64,000 nucleotides of DNA from Gracilibacillus oryzae (GTDB lineage Bacteria; Bacillota; Bacilli; Bacillales; Amphibacillaceae), in contig NZ_ML762434.1 in the NCBI RefSeq assembly GCF_009498735.1, positions 1 to 64,000 of the forward strand. The letters are read 5' to 3'. Each line of letters starts with the position of its first letter. The stretch's first letter is position 1. Below the pieces are notes generated by a model. That model had not been told where the DNA came from and ran no database searches. It was given only the letters and a program-made list of their open reading frames with translations. This document shows, piece after piece, positions 33,752-43,214 of this stretch. A program made the position numbers and the translations under genes.

Positions 33752-35725
33752 TTATTTTGCGGAGATACTTACAATATTGCCACTTTCATCAAAATGAATA
33801 GTTTGTACATCATCATAAACTCGACGTTCTGTACTGATTAACTCGTAATTGTCATCAAGAACCGGGAAAATGTACACAGGGGATAATTTTAAAGCTGCAC
33901 CTGTTTCCGTTTTTTCCAGATCCATTTGTAAGTGCCCGTAATGTAAACCGCCATCAATTAAATGTTTCACACCATTTTCATTTGTCTCCCACAATTCAGG
34001 TTCATCTCGTGTGGCACTCCATCTTGTATGGGTGTTATAGCCTTGCGGGACATATTTTCCTTCTTCATCTTTGATCATTTTTTCTCCACGCAACCCATCT
34101 GCTGCAACACCAACATCATAAGAATAGAAACCAATACCATCATCATTTAAATCTACGAAGCTGCGTTCAAACATTTCATCATGACCGCTGATAACTACAG
34201 ATACACCATATTCTTCAAACAATGGCGTATACACTCTCATTGCGATACCTGACTGGTTATCTGCATGCTCATGATTAGGCGGTGCACCGTGAACACCAAT
34301 AGAGTAAGCAGCATGATGGAATTGAACAAGAATAATCTGACCTTTTTCACGCGCATCTTTCAACTGCTCTTCTACCCATTTATATTGCTCTGTACCCGGG
34401 TTAAAGTTTGGTAAATCACTATCTTCTGCTGTTGTCCCTTCAAATACTTTGGTAAATGCCTCATTATAGTCTTCTGTCGTAAACTCACCTTGTGTATCTG
34501 TGGAAATATACGGATCACCTGCCGCCCCTTGCTCTGCCCACACTGATTCATTTAATACAGAATCATCCTCACTGTAAACATCGCCAGAGTATGTGTCTGT
34601 CTTCGTTGATTCATCAGGTATTCCATTTGTTGAATCTAGTGTTAACAATGTAACAGGACCGATATCAGTTCGATAATAGGAATCTTTATATTGCGGGTTA
34701 TTCGCATCACCTGGTGTATCAAAATATTCATGGTACTTGTTACGAGAGATAACCGCAGGGCTGCGGTCTTCGTCACTGCCGTATCCGCCATTAATCGAAG
34801 CATACGTTTCCCAGTTGCCTAATGCAGTAAGAAGTGGCGTATTTGACGCGATTGTATTAAAGTCACCTGAGAAATGACGCCAGAACTCATCCCAAGCCGG
34901 CTGAAAACCAGCCCCTTGTGATAAATCTCCTGCGATTAACAGCGCATCCGGATTTGCTGCCTGAATGTGTTTTAAATTTTCTTTTAATGCTGTTTGCTGG
35001 TCAAGCGGATAACGAACCAAAAACATCCCGTTTCTTGATTTATTTCCAAATTTCTGATCGAAAAGTGATGCTTGTCCAGGACGCTCTTCTGATCCGGCAG
35101 CATATGGATTGACTGTATGAAGTTCCCACTCACGATGTTCCAGAGCACCATATGGTTCTGTTTCCGTATCCGAGAAGGCAACTAAGGTTAACTTGTCCCA
35201 ATCACTATTTTCAGGATAAGTTTTAAATGATTCTGTGTGACTTTCTTCTCCTTGCTGTACAGTATATTGGTATGTTGAATTCGGTTCCAACCCTTCAATT
35301 GTTACAGAATGTTTATAGTTAGCATTAGACTCTAACCAAGAACCTTTCGTTAACGACTCTCTCGTCCAGTTACCCGGCGCATAAGTTAGTTCCTGTTCCA
35401 GTTCTTTGCCCGTATACTCCATTAAATTCATATAGTAGGGGTCTGATGTTAATGTTTCTGTCGCTGAAATTCCAGGACCTGATACAGTTACCGTTCCAGC
35501 TTCATCTAGTTCAGATACCCAGTTGATTGTCATAGAAGTACTCATCGGTGACTGCAGATAAGGCAGCACACGGAAACCTGTTTTCGGTTCTCTGAGGACA
35601 CTCTGTGAAACTTCCTTTTCTGCTGCATTTACAGGTGTGACTCCTGTTGATACAAGGCCAGTTGCAGCGATTGATAGACTTAATGCGGAAATAGCCATTC
35701 TTCTTAAAAACAACTTTTCTTTCAT
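33752..35725 (-). CDS. Secreted purple-acid-phosphatase-like metallophosphoesterase
   Basis: 657 residues. Signal peptide about 1-34 (ALSLSIAATGLVSTG, cleavage after VNA); an N-terminal fibronectin-like domain typical of purple acid phosphatases (TSMTINWVSELDEAGTV, LEPNSTYQYTV); then the metallophosphoesterase domain with FSDTET, AGDLSQG, LGNWE, VQFHHAAYS and SGHDE metal-binding motifs. Probably an extracellular phosphomonoesterase that scavenges phosphate. A two-repeat Pho-box-like site lies upstream (35794-35810). ATG start after AGAGAGGAAGATTTT. Confidence 0.88.
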   Translation of the reverse strand: MKEKLFLRRMAISALSLSIAATGLVSTGVTPVNAAEKEVSQSVLREPKTGFRVLPYLQSPMSTSMTINWVSELDEAGTVTVSGPGISATETLTSDPYYMNLMEYTGKELEQELTYAPGNWTRESLTKGSWLESNANYKHSVTIEGLEPNSTYQYTVQQGEESHTESFKTYPENSDWDKLTLVAFSDTETEPYGALEHREWELHTVNPYAAGSEERPGQASLFDQKFGNKSRNGMFLVRYPLDQQTALKENLKHIQAANPDALLIAGDLSQGAGFQPAWDEFWRHFSGDFNTIASNTPLLTALGNWETYASINGGYGSDEDRSPAVISRNKYHEYFDTPGDANNPQYKDSYYRTDIGPVTLLTLDSTNGIPDESTKTDTYSGDVYSEDDSVLNESVWAEQGAAGDPYISTDTQGEFTTEDYNEAFTKVFEGTTAEDSDLPNFNPGTEQYKWVEEQLKDAREKGQIILVQFHHAAYSIGVHGAPPNHEHADNQSGIAMRVYTPLFEEYGVSVVISGHDEMFERSFVDLNDDGIGFYSYDVGVAADGLRGEKMIKDEEGKYVPQGYNTHTRWSATRDEPELWETNENGVKHLIDGGLHYGHLQMDLEKTETGAALKLSPVYIFPVLDDNYELISTERRVYDDVQTIHFDESGNIVSISAK

Positions 35726-35793
35726 AAAATCTTCCTCTCTAGCATATTTTAACTCTATTCTATCAATCGATTATTATAGAATTGATACGTATA

Positions 35794-35810
35794 TGTAAAT
35801 TGTATGTAAA
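35794..35810 (-). promoter_or_regulatory. Pho-box-like direct repeat
   Basis: On the minus strand TTTACA-TACAA-TTTACA: two hexamers matching the PhoP consensus TT(A/T/C)ACA at 11-base periodicity, about 70 bases before the secreted phosphatase start. A third hexamer in register is poor. Suggests phosphate-starvation control. Confidence 0.5.
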
Positions 35811-36004
35811 GTATGATTTTCCATCGTTCTCTTCCCCAAAGAGAAGGAACCGCTTCCCTAGCATTTCCTCTCTCTGCATACCCTTTTCCGCATGCCTGCC
35901 AGCAAACTTGTTCGGTAATGATTTTTCCCTCTCACACAAAGTTGTATTACTTGTTGCCCCACCCTTGCACTATAAGGGTTATTTTCCTTGTTTCCAGGCA
36001 CAAT

Positions 36005-36060
36005 AATAAGTGAAATCATACAACTTCACAGATTTAATATAATAAGTTATACAACTTATT
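36005..36060. promoter_or_regulatory. Operator palindromes upstream of the GH43 operon
   Basis: Perfect inverted repeat AATAAGTT-ATAC-AACTTATT at 36041-36060 and a weaker relative 5' of it (AATAAGT ... ATACAACTT, 36005-36026); the ATACAACTT halves recur 31 bases apart, about three helical turns. The pattern resembles GntR-family operators. Part of a 513-base gap between the phosphatase and glycosidase genes that otherwise shows no gene. Confidence 0.55.
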
Positions 36061-36072
36061 GTTCGATTATAA

Positions 36073-36101
36073 TTGACACTTATACGTATGAGTGGTACTA
36101 T
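36073..36101 (+). promoter_or_regulatory. SigA promoter of the GH43/symporter operon
   Basis: TTGACA, 17 bases, TACTAT. The perfect -35 lies just downstream of the palindromes, so a bound regulator could block RNA polymerase. The leader to the start codon is about 130 bases. Confidence 0.65.
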
Positions 36102-36238
36102 TCTTGTATAGAAGATTACTTACTCAATTAAAAGGTAAAAGATACTTTAGCGTTCTACCTGAAAGTTTACCAATCTATGAAAAGGTTTAACTTTTTAATC
36201 GTTAACAAAATTCGATAAATTAATTAGGAGTGGTTTTT

Positions 36239-37222
36239 ATGGCAAAAGAAATCTTGAATCCAATTGTATTACAGCGAGCTGATCCTTTCGTATACAAACA
36301 CTCGGACGGCTATTATTACTTTACTGGTTCTCACCCGCTTTATGATCGCATTGTATTAAGAAGAGCAAAAACACTGAATGAACTGCATGACGCAGAAGAA
36401 ACAGCTGTCTGGTGGAAACATGAAAGCGGTCCATTAAGCGAACTGATTTGGGCACCGGAAATCCACCGCGCGAATGATAAATGGTATATTTACTTCGCCG
36501 CAGCACCTGATACGAACATCGATGATGACACATTCAATCACAGGATGTATGTTCTTGAAAGCGCATCAGACAATCCATTGGAAGGCGAATGGGTTGAAAA
36601 GGGAGAAGTGGATACAGGAATGTCCACATTTGCATTAGATGCAACAACCTTCTTCCATAAAGGTGAGCTATATTATGTATGGGCACAGCAAGATTTAGAG
36701 ATTAAAGGACATTCGAATTTATACATTGCAAAGATGGAAAATCCATGGACATTAAAGACAGAGCCTGTAATGCTCACAAAACCAGAACTCCCTTGGGAAA
36801 TCAAAGGTTTTTGGGTAAATGAGGGACCTGCTGTATTAAGTAAAAATGGCAAAGTCTTTATTACCTTTTCTGGAAGTGCCACTGGAGTGGATTATTGCAT
36901 GGGGCTTCTCACAGCAAATGAAGATGATGATTTATTGAATCCGGAATCATGGACGAAAAGTCAGGAACCTGTTTTCCAGAGCGCTCCTGAAAACGGCCAA
37001 TACGGTCCGGGACATAATAGTTTTACAGAGTCTGAGGATGGAAATGATACTATCTTAATCTATCATGCCAGAAATTATACCGAAATAGTTGGAGACCCTT
37101 TATACGATCCTAACAGACAAGCTAGAGCACAGAAAATCGAATGGGATGAAAACGGTAACCCTGTCTTCGGCAAACCTGCTCCAGATGACAGATGGACACC
37201 GAAAACACGAGACGTTCTATAA
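36239..37222 (+). CDS. Glycoside hydrolase family 43 (arabinofuranosidase/xylosidase type)
   Basis: 327-residue five-bladed propeller enzyme without signal peptide, hence intracellular. GH43 catalytic triad: general base D15 in LQRADPFVYK, pKa-modulating D134 in FALDATTFF, and acid E195 in WVNEGPAVL. Likely an exo-acting alpha-L-arabinofuranosidase or beta-xylosidase on imported oligosaccharides; the exact linkage cannot be told. The ATG at 36239 is eight bases after AGGAG; an upstream GTG is inside that site. Co-directional with a LacY-type symporter 178 bases downstream. Confidence 0.88.
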   Translation: MAKEILNPIVLQRADPFVYKHSDGYYYFTGSHPLYDRIVLRRAKTLNELHDAEETAVWWKHESGPLSELIWAPEIHRANDKWYIYFAAAPDTNIDDDTFNHRMYVLESASDNPLEGEWVEKGEVDTGMSTFALDATTFFHKGELYYVWAQQDLEIKGHSNLYIAKMENPWTLKTEPVMLTKPELPWEIKGFWVNEGPAVLSKNGKVFITFSGSATGVDYCMGLLTANEDDDLLNPESWTKSQEPVFQSAPENGQYGPGHNSFTESEDGNDTILIYHARNYTEIVGDPLYDPNRQARAQKIEWDENGNPVFGKPAPDDRWTPKTRDVL

Positions 37223-37231
37223 GCACGCGGG

Positions 37232-37367
37232 CAAAAAGTCGGCAAATTAAAAGCAAGAAACTTGAGGCGGTACAGCGAGGAGCATCGGAACCTAGGCTTT
37301 GACTACGGGAGAAGCGGACTCGCAAACCAACGAAGAGATTCAGCGCTTATCATTTGTTGGCTTTTTG
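37232..37367 (+). repeat. Hairpin-bounded element between glycosidase and symporter genes
   Basis: A 16-base arm (37232-37247, CAAAAAGTCGGCAAAT) pairs with 37352-37367 (ATTTGTTGGCTTTTTG) with no mismatch if three G-U wobbles are allowed; the wobbles work only in RNA of the plus sense. The ~104 bases in between are clearly more GC-rich than the surroundings and contain no ORF with a start site. Likely a structured RNA element or a dispersed repeat unit; no second copy occurs in this window. Confidence 0.5.
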
Positions 37368-37399
37368 AACACGCTCTATAAGAGAAAGAAGGTATACAC

Positions 37400-38647
37400 A
37401 TGAATAATTTAAAACAACTAAAATTTTGGAACTTCGGGGGCATGTATTATTTTTACTTTATGATTTGGGCATTAATATTTGCCTTCCTGCCATTCTGGTT
37501 AAATAATGTCGCAGAACTCAGCACAAGTGTAGCTGGTCTGGTATTCTCAGCAATGGCTATTACCGCCTTGATTCTTGAGCCGATATATGGAATTATCCAA
37601 GATAAACTTGGCTTGAAAAAATATTTATTTGGATTTGTTGTACTATGTCTATTATTTATTGGTCCTTTTGTCCAATATGCTTTTATACCATTACTTGAAA
37701 CGAACGCAATATTCGGCGCAATCATTGGTGGCGCCTACCTAAGCTTATGTTTAAATGGCGGGGTCGGGGTCGTAGAGGCATATATCGAGCGCTCATCACG
37801 TGCAAGCAATTATGAGTACGGACATGTACGTTTATTCGGTTCACTTGCTGGTGGTACCGCTGCATTTATCGGTGGTATTATGTTTGTTCGAAACCCATAC
37901 AGCATATTCTGGGCATGTACAGTTTCAGCAGTTTTACTTGGGGTACTCTTATGGACTCTTCGTGTCAAAAATACAGCAGATGAGCCAAATGCTTCTGCAG
38001 AAAAAGAAGCTGAAGAACCAGTTACTAAGGAAAACATTCTCCAAGTATTTAAGAATCGCAGTTTTTGGGGTTTCGCAATTATGATGATCGGTATTGCTAC
38101 AATGTTTGATGTTTTTGATCAGCAATTCCCGAACTATTTTGCCAGCTTTTTTACTGATGAATCTCAGGGAGAATTAGTATTTAGCCGAATCACTTCTGTA
38201 CAGATTTTCATGGAAGCAGGCTTTATGGTTATCGCACCATGGTTCATCAATAAAATTGGCGCGAAAAACGGTCTTATTCTGGCAGGGGTTGTTCTGTTTA
38301 TCCGAATTCTCGGATCTGCTTTTCTAACAGAAGTCTGGTTGCTGGCATTTTGGAAACTTTTGGCGGCGGTGGAGATGCCATTAATGCTTGTCTCCATTAT
38401 GAAATATATTACTGGTGTATTTGATGTTCGTTTATCTGCAACTGTTTATATGCTAGGGTTTAACTTTTCGAAACAGGTTGGAATCACGGTCTTCTCCTAT
38501 GTAATGGGATTATTATATAGCGAAATCGGATTCCAGAACGGATATATCGCACTATCTGTATTCGTGCTGACCTTCGTCATTGCAGGTGCTTTGATTATGA
38601 GAAGCGAAAGTTATTATACGAAGAAAAAGAATCTGTCTGCTGCTTAG
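37400..38647 (+). CDS. Oligosaccharide:H+ symporter, LacY family (MFS)
   Basis: 415 residues, 12 membrane helices, of the LacY/RafB/CscB branch. Marks: FWNFGGMYYFYFMIWALIF at the start, EPIYGIIQDKLGLKKYL (motif A), and YEYGHVRLFGSLAGG, equivalent to the substrate/proton region of LacY helix 5. A long charged central loop (ADEPNASAEKEAEEPVTKE). Probably imports the oligosaccharide cut by the GH43 enzyme upstream in the same operon. ATG after AAGAAGGTATACAC. Followed by a strong terminator. Confidence 0.87.
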   Translation: MNNLKQLKFWNFGGMYYFYFMIWALIFAFLPFWLNNVAELSTSVAGLVFSAMAITALILEPIYGIIQDKLGLKKYLFGFVVLCLLFIGPFVQYAFIPLLETNAIFGAIIGGAYLSLCLNGGVGVVEAYIERSSRASNYEYGHVRLFGSLAGGTAAFIGGIMFVRNPYSIFWACTVSAVLLGVLLWTLRVKNTADEPNASAEKEAEEPVTKENILQVFKNRSFWGFAIMMIGIATMFDVFDQQFPNYFASFFTDESQGELVFSRITSVQIFMEAGFMVIAPWFINKIGAKNGLILAGVVLFIRILGSAFLTEVWLLAFWKLLAAVEMPLMLVSIMKYITGVFDVRLSATVYMLGFNFSKQVGITVFSYVMGLLYSEIGFQNGYIALSVFVLTFVIAGALIMRSESYYTKKKNLSAA

Positions 38648-38654
38648 TCAGGCA

Positions 38655-38693
38655 AAAAAAAATGGGACTCTGATAACAGGGTTCCATTTTTTT
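38655..38693 (+). terminator. Terminator of the GH43/symporter operon
   Basis: AAAAATGGGACTCTG pairs with CAGGGTTCCATTTTT (minor mismatches) around a short loop, with A- and T-runs on both sides; it may also serve the convergent small membrane protein gene. Confidence 0.75.
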
Positions 38694-38694
38694 A

Positions 38695-39072
38695 TTAACT
38701 TGCTATGGAAAGATATAAGCACAAAACAAAGGTAAGGAAAGACAACGGCGTCATCACATACCGCTCCTTCTTACTTCGGGAAATCAGATTAGCGATAGTA
38801 TTTATCCCCAGAAAGACTGTAATTCCCCAAATAAGTATCTTCACAGAAATAAGATCAATGCCGCTGATAATATTAGAATGCAACAAAAGAACAACCGCAA
38901 AAATCAACAGTACAAGTGCGTTGACCCCGCTTACCACTCGAAGTTTCACTGGCAACACTTTATAATATCCGCCCAAAGCAAATTCACCTAAAGGATAACC
39001 GCATGCAAGCAGGATTTGAAAAACAGAAATGCCGACAAAGATAATAGCAACAACCATCGATAATAAAGCCAC
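38695..39072 (-). CDS. Small four-TM membrane protein, unknown
   Basis: 125 residues, almost entirely hydrophobic with four membrane helices: about 3-22, 48-66, 72-94 and 108-124. A short loop SRSKKERYVM lies on the inside by the positive-inside rule. No motif recognised. GTG start directly after GGAGGGGGGG, an unusually long purine site. Divergent from a DoxX-like gene; the two are not obviously related in function. Confidence 0.65.
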   Translation of the reverse strand: MALLSMVVAIIFVGISVFQILLACGYPLGEFALGGYYKVLPVKLRVVSGVNALVLLIFAVVLLLHSNIISGIDLISVKILIWGITVFLGINTIANLISRSKKERYVMTPLSFLTFVLCLYLSIAS

Positions 39073-39219
39073 TATACCCCCCCTCCATCCTTTTGTTCAT
39101 ATATACGTCAGATTATTAAGAGGGTTTCGTTATTTTTATCATGAATTTCTTAAGATATTATTGGCATAGGTTGTCCTCCCCTTCGCATACATATTAGAAA
39201 AAAGGAAGGAGGCTGTTCT

Positions 39220-39561
39220 ATGCATAATCAGCTCATTCGTTATGCTGTAGGCTATGTTTTCATCGCTTCTGCCATGATGAAATTATTTGTTGCAGACTTA
39301 ACTAGTGCTTTCGCCAGCTACGGGTTACCTTATCCTGATGTTGTTGTATTGATTGTCGCAATAACTGAATTGGTGTGCGGCATTCTGATCGTATGTAATT
39401 ATTATGTGAGAAAAGCAGCAATGCCATTGTTAGCTATTATGATTGCTGCACTTCTGCTTACCAAAATCCCTCTGCTTCACAACGGCTTTTTTCAGTTTGC
39501 TTTTGAAGCACGGTTGGATATCGTGATGTTAATTTTGTTGTATATTCTCTGGAAAAAATAA
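39220..39561 (+). CDS. DoxX-like small membrane protein
   Basis: 113 residues with four membrane helices in the DoxX/MauE-like pattern: IRYAVGYVFIASAMMKLF, SYGLPYPDVVVLIVAITELVCG with the conserved glutamate in helix 2, and a C-terminal LDIVMLILLYILW. DoxX-type proteins accompany thiol or quinone redox enzymes, but the role of stand-alone copies is unknown. ATG after AAAGGAAGGAGGCTGTTCT. Ends at a strong hairpin shared with the convergent oxidoreductase gene. Confidence 0.75.
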   Translation: MHNQLIRYAVGYVFIASAMMKLFVADLTSAFASYGLPYPDVVVLIVAITELVCGILIVCNYYVRKAAMPLLAIMIAALLLTKIPLLHNGFFQFAFEARLDIVMLILLYILWKK

Positions 39562-39590
39562 TCCCTCTGGACTGGTGTATGTTCAGAAAT

Positions 39591-39624
39591 ACCCAATAGT
39601 CAGCATGGCTGCTGACTATTGGGT
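39591..39624. terminator. Perfect 15-base hairpin terminator
   Basis: ACCCAATAGTCAGCA pairs perfectly with TGCTGACTATTGGGT around TGGC. Lies between the convergent DoxX-like and oxidoreductase genes; T-rich on the minus side. Confidence 0.8.
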
Positions 39625-39632
39625 ATTGGGTG

Positions 39633-40574
39633 TTAATCAATACTGATAACAATTTTCCCTGCTGCATGATGTGTTTCACTTAATGCATGGGCATCATATA
39701 CACCTTTTCGGGAAAGTGGAAAAGTGCTGCCAACAATGCTTTTCATTTTACCTTTTTCCAGTAAATCAGCCAACTTGCTGAGCTGATTGCCATCCGGCTG
39801 AAGCCAAATACCTTTTGCTTCCGCATTCTTTTCTTTTGCTTTATCTTGGTCTGGTTCACCGACGATGGAGATCAGACGCCCATTTTCTTTCAAAACCTCA
39901 AAACTGTCATTTTGCGTTTCACCGCCAATAGTATCGAAAACCAGGTCGATATCTTTTAATACATCTTTAATATCTGTTGTATGATAATCAATCACTTCAT
40001 CCGCTCCCAATGTTTGAAGCAAATCATGATTTTTCGGACTAGCTGTAGTATAAACGTATGCACCGGCTTCTTTTGCTAATTGAATTGCAAATGAGCCAAC
40101 ACCACCGGCACCTGCATGAATGAGTACCTTTTGTCCTTTTTCCAGCTTACCATGATCAAATAATGCCTGATATGCAGTCAATCCAGCAAGCGGCACTGCT
40201 GCTGCTTCCGCAAATGAAATGTTGGCAGGTTTCTTCGCTAATAAATGGTCATCTACAATGGTGTATTCTGCATATGTTCCAAGCTTTGTCGTATCAGGTC
40301 TGGAAAACACTTCATCTCCTACTTTCCAATCAGTTACCGCTGAACCTGTCTTTTCGATAATCCCGGCAACATCCCAGCCTAGAATAATCGGAAATTCCCA
40401 ATCAAACATTTGCTTCAAATATCCCTCACGAAGTTTCCAATCAATCGGATTAATGGATGTAGCTTTTTCCCGAACAAGCACCTGGTGTTCACCAAGTTCC
40501 GGTAATGTCACTGTGCCTTCTTCTAATACTTCCTTGTTGCCATATTGATTAATGATGACTGCTTTTGTTTGCAT
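39633..40574 (-). CDS. NADP-dependent alcohol dehydrogenase-like oxidoreductase (quinone oxidoreductase type)
   Basis: 313-residue medium-chain dehydrogenase/reductase. N-terminal GroES-like fold (TSINPIDWKLREGY, GWDVAGIIEKTGS), cofactor motif HAGAGGVGSFAIQLAK near 150-165 and C-terminal SDR-like end DAHALSETHHAAGKIV. No catalytic zinc cysteine is present, as in quinone oxidoreductases. Probably reduces quinones or enones with NADPH. ATG start after AAAGGGAGTGAACGGAA. Monocistronic. Confidence 0.88.
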   Translation of the reverse strand: MQTKAVIINQYGNKEVLEEGTVTLPELGEHQVLVREKATSINPIDWKLREGYLKQMFDWEFPIILGWDVAGIIEKTGSAVTDWKVGDEVFSRPDTTKLGTYAEYTIVDDHLLAKKPANISFAEAAAVPLAGLTAYQALFDHGKLEKGQKVLIHAGAGGVGSFAIQLAKEAGAYVYTTASPKNHDLLQTLGADEVIDYHTTDIKDVLKDIDLVFDTIGGETQNDSFEVLKENGRLISIVGEPDQDKAKEKNAEAKGIWLQPDGNQLSKLADLLEKGKMKSIVGSTFPLSRKGVYDAHALSETHHAAGKIVISID

Positions 40575-40805
40575 TTCCGTTCACTCCCTTTAAAGAATTA
40601 GTGTTATCTAAAGCACTATCTATTGTTATTATTACCACAAAATGTTCTCGGCAAATACCAAAATGCTTATACTATGTTGGATACCGAGTGAATGCCGCTT
40701 GGCTGGAAGTGCGGTGTTTTGATGCTATGGACTCTCCATTAAACCTATGCCATCTACCATCGATCAAAAAAAGAAAAAGAACACCTCAAAGGCATGCTTT
40801 CTAGT

Positions 40806-42737
40806 TTAATGCATATAACGATATTCCATCAGTTTCTTCAACATTGAAATTTCTTGCTGCAGTTCCTTCCCAACATTGGTTTCACCAACTTTTTTCCGTT
40901 CCATTTCCTTATCAACAACGCGTCTGACGGAAAGGACATCTGCTCCGTTATGGATCACTTCGTCTTTTGAATTAAAATGCTGGTGTGCGACAAGCTGCAT
41001 GCCGAATGAATTATAAAGCAAGGTATAGCCGGCAATTCCTGTTGTGGATTGATAAGCTTTGGAAAAACCGCCGTCAATGACAATCATTTTGCTGTTTGCT
41101 TTAATCGGGTTCTCACCCTCCACTTCTTTAACAGGGGTATGACCATTAATAATGTGCCCATGGTCAGGATCCAAATCGAACTCCTCCAAAATTCTGCGGC
41201 AGACCTCCTCATTCTCTCTTAAATAATAATAATGATTTTTTACTTCTTTATGGGATGCTTTATCTTTGATAAAATATCGTTCAAATGTTGTCATGGCACG
41301 TTTTCCGAATAAGGACGAATACTCTCCCGTCCATAAATACCACACCATATCTGTTGCCAGATCATCTGTCTCCTCACGATGAGAAAAGGCATAACGCAAA
41401 TAGGATTCAAACAGATCCAGCAGCGCGCGCCCTTTGTATACTTTTCCTTCAATCTCCATCTGTTCCAGTTCACCATCTTCATTAAGCGGAATACAGCCAT
41501 GAATAAGCAAGTTTCCGTTGTATGGTAAATACAGATTTCCTTTTTTCATTAAAAACTTCATATGGCGGGCCAGTTTCTCTGAATGCTGGACAGAGACTAA
41601 TAATTTATTGATAACCTCCTCTTCTTCCGCTAACAATTTCGCCGGGTCAGAAGGAACCATTGTGGCAAAACAGGTATTTTCCAGCGGATATGTTTTGCCG
41701 TAAACTGTAATCTCATTTTTTTCATAATCAATTTTCTCAAGCACTAAGCGGTCTTCCATGTTAAAAAAGTCGCGCCGTTTGATAATCGGGCTTTCTAATT
41801 TAAATTGAATCATGGCAATTGCCTGATGAATTTTGGTAATCTGCAAGGCTTCATGTCCGGATAATGGTCTGTCTTTATGCTCTTTCGGACGGAAAGCCGG
41901 ATTATCATCATAATATTTTTCCGCCAATGTAAGCAATGGGCGAAGATTAATGCCATAAGCATCTTCAATAATATCCAGATTATTATATCGGGCACAAATC
42001 CGGATAATATTGGCAAGGCAAACTTTTGATCCGGCATAGGCACCAAGCCAGAGCACATCATGATTGCCCCACTGGATGTCAAGCGAATGATAATTTATGA
42101 GTGTGTCCATAATTTTATCAGGGTCAGGGCCACGGTCATAAATATCCCCAACAACATGAAGATGATCAACAATCAGGCGCTGAATCGTGTAAGCAAGCCC
42201 TGTAATCAGCTTATCAGACTGGCCGAGTGTAATAATCTGCTCCAGAATTTGTTCATAGTATGTTTTCTTGTTGGAATATTTATCTGATTTATAGAGCAAT
42301 TCTTCAATAACAAAAACAAATTGCTCGGGCAATGCTTTTCTCAGCTTAGATCGAGTATATTTGGATGAGGCGTATGGAATCAGTGTGATCATGTCACAGA
42401 TCACTTTTTGATACCAATCATGCAATTCTTCTTTATTTGTCAATTTACTTTTAATTAATTTGATTTTGTCTTCTGGATAATAGACAAGTGTGGCAAATTC
42501 ATTAATTTCCTGTGCTGTCATTTTATCTTTAAAGATGTCCATGATTTTTTCCTTCACCTTACCTGAGCCATTGCGAAGAACATGTTGAAAAGCGTGGTAT
42601 TCTCCGTGTAAGTCACTGACAAAGTGCTCCGTTCCTTTTGGCAGATGGAGAATTGCTTCAAGATTGATGATCTCTGTTACGACTTTTTCTTCGGAATCGT
42701 ATTTCTCAGCTAATAAATCTAAGTATTTTGTTTTCAA
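40806..42737 (-). CDS. fbp: Fructose-1,6-bisphosphatase class III
   Basis: 643 residues, the length of the Firmicute class III enzyme that converts fructose-1,6-bisphosphate to fructose-6-phosphate in gluconeogenesis. It has the metallophosphatase-type motifs [18 protein letters not shown] near 40-57, [16 protein letters not shown] near 190-205 and [11 protein letters not shown], and ends with [22 protein letters not shown] start after AAAGGAGCCCTCAAG. The Firmicute enzyme is unrelated to class I FBPase. Monocistronic. Confidence 0.95.
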   Translation of the reverse strand: MKTKYLDLLAEKYDSEEKVVTEIINLEAILHLPKGTEHFVSDLHGEYHAFQHVLRNGSGKVKEKIMDIFKDKMTAQEINEFATLVYYPEDKIKLIKSKLTNKEELHDWYQKVICDMITLIPYASSKYTRSKLRKALPEQFVFVIEELLYKSDKYSNKKTYYEQILEQIITLGQSDKLITGLAYTIQRLIVDHLHVVGDIYDRGPDPDKIMDTLINYHSLDIQWGNHDVLWLGAYAGSKVCLANIIRICARYNNLDIIEDAYGINLRPLLTLAEKYYDDNPAFRPKEHKDRPLSGHEALQITKIHQAIAMIQFKLESPIIKRRDFFNMEDRLVLEKIDYEKNEITVYGKTYPLENTCFATMVPSDPAKLLAEEEEVINKLLVSVQHSEKLARHMKFLMKKGNLYLPYNGNLLIHGCIPLNEDGELEQMEIEGKVYKGRALLDLFESYLRYAFSHREETDDLATDMVWYLWTGEYSSLFGKRAMTTFERYFIKDKASHKEVKNHYYYLRENEEVCRRILEEFDLDPDHGHIINGHTPVKEVEGENPIKANSKMIVIDGGFSKAYQSTTGIAGYTLLYNSFGMQLVAHQHFNSKDEVIHNGADVLSVRRVVDKEMERKKVGETNVGKELQQEISMLKKLMEYRYMH

Positions 42738-42993
42738 CTTGAGGGCTCCTTTCGGTTATCGGTCCATTATTTATACGCTATATTGTATCAATAAATACAA
42801 CATATATCTAGAATTATTTCTTATTTAGTGCAACACAAATAAAAAATACAACGAAAATAACTTTATATAGTATGCGTTTATTCGAAGTAACATAGCTCTA
42901 TTAATGTAAAGATTTTTTGCTATCAGATAAATATTATGAAGAATATGCGTCAAACTAAAACAAGCATATATTTTCTTAGAAGGAGGAAAGCCT

Positions 42994-43203
42994 GTGGATG
43001 AAGTACTGAAGTTTCATAAGAAAGATATTAACAACTCTAATAATACAGAGTCTGCCTTTCAAGTATTTCTTGAGGAAAATTTGATTGCAGAAGTACGCGG
43101 AACTAATCCAAACCAATTTACGGTTATCCCAATGAGACAATTAGATGGCTATAAGGAAGATAAGCTTGATGAATATATCGTCAAAGTTCTCTCAAGTGAG
43201 TAA
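42994..43203 (+). CDS. Small hypothetical protein
   Basis: 69 residues, soluble, mixed charge, no cysteine or membrane segment. GTG start with a strong AGGAGGAAAGCCT ribosome binding site, which is the main reason to believe the gene. I do not recognise the family. It is preceded by an AT-rich stretch of ~250 bases, with no clear promoter, and followed within 12 bases by the left end of a dispersed element. Confidence 0.6.
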   Translation: MDEVLKFHKKDINNSNNTESAFQVFLEENLIAEVRGTNPNQFTVIPMRQLDGYKEDKLDEYIVKVLSSE

Positions 43204-43214
43204 GAATACAACAA

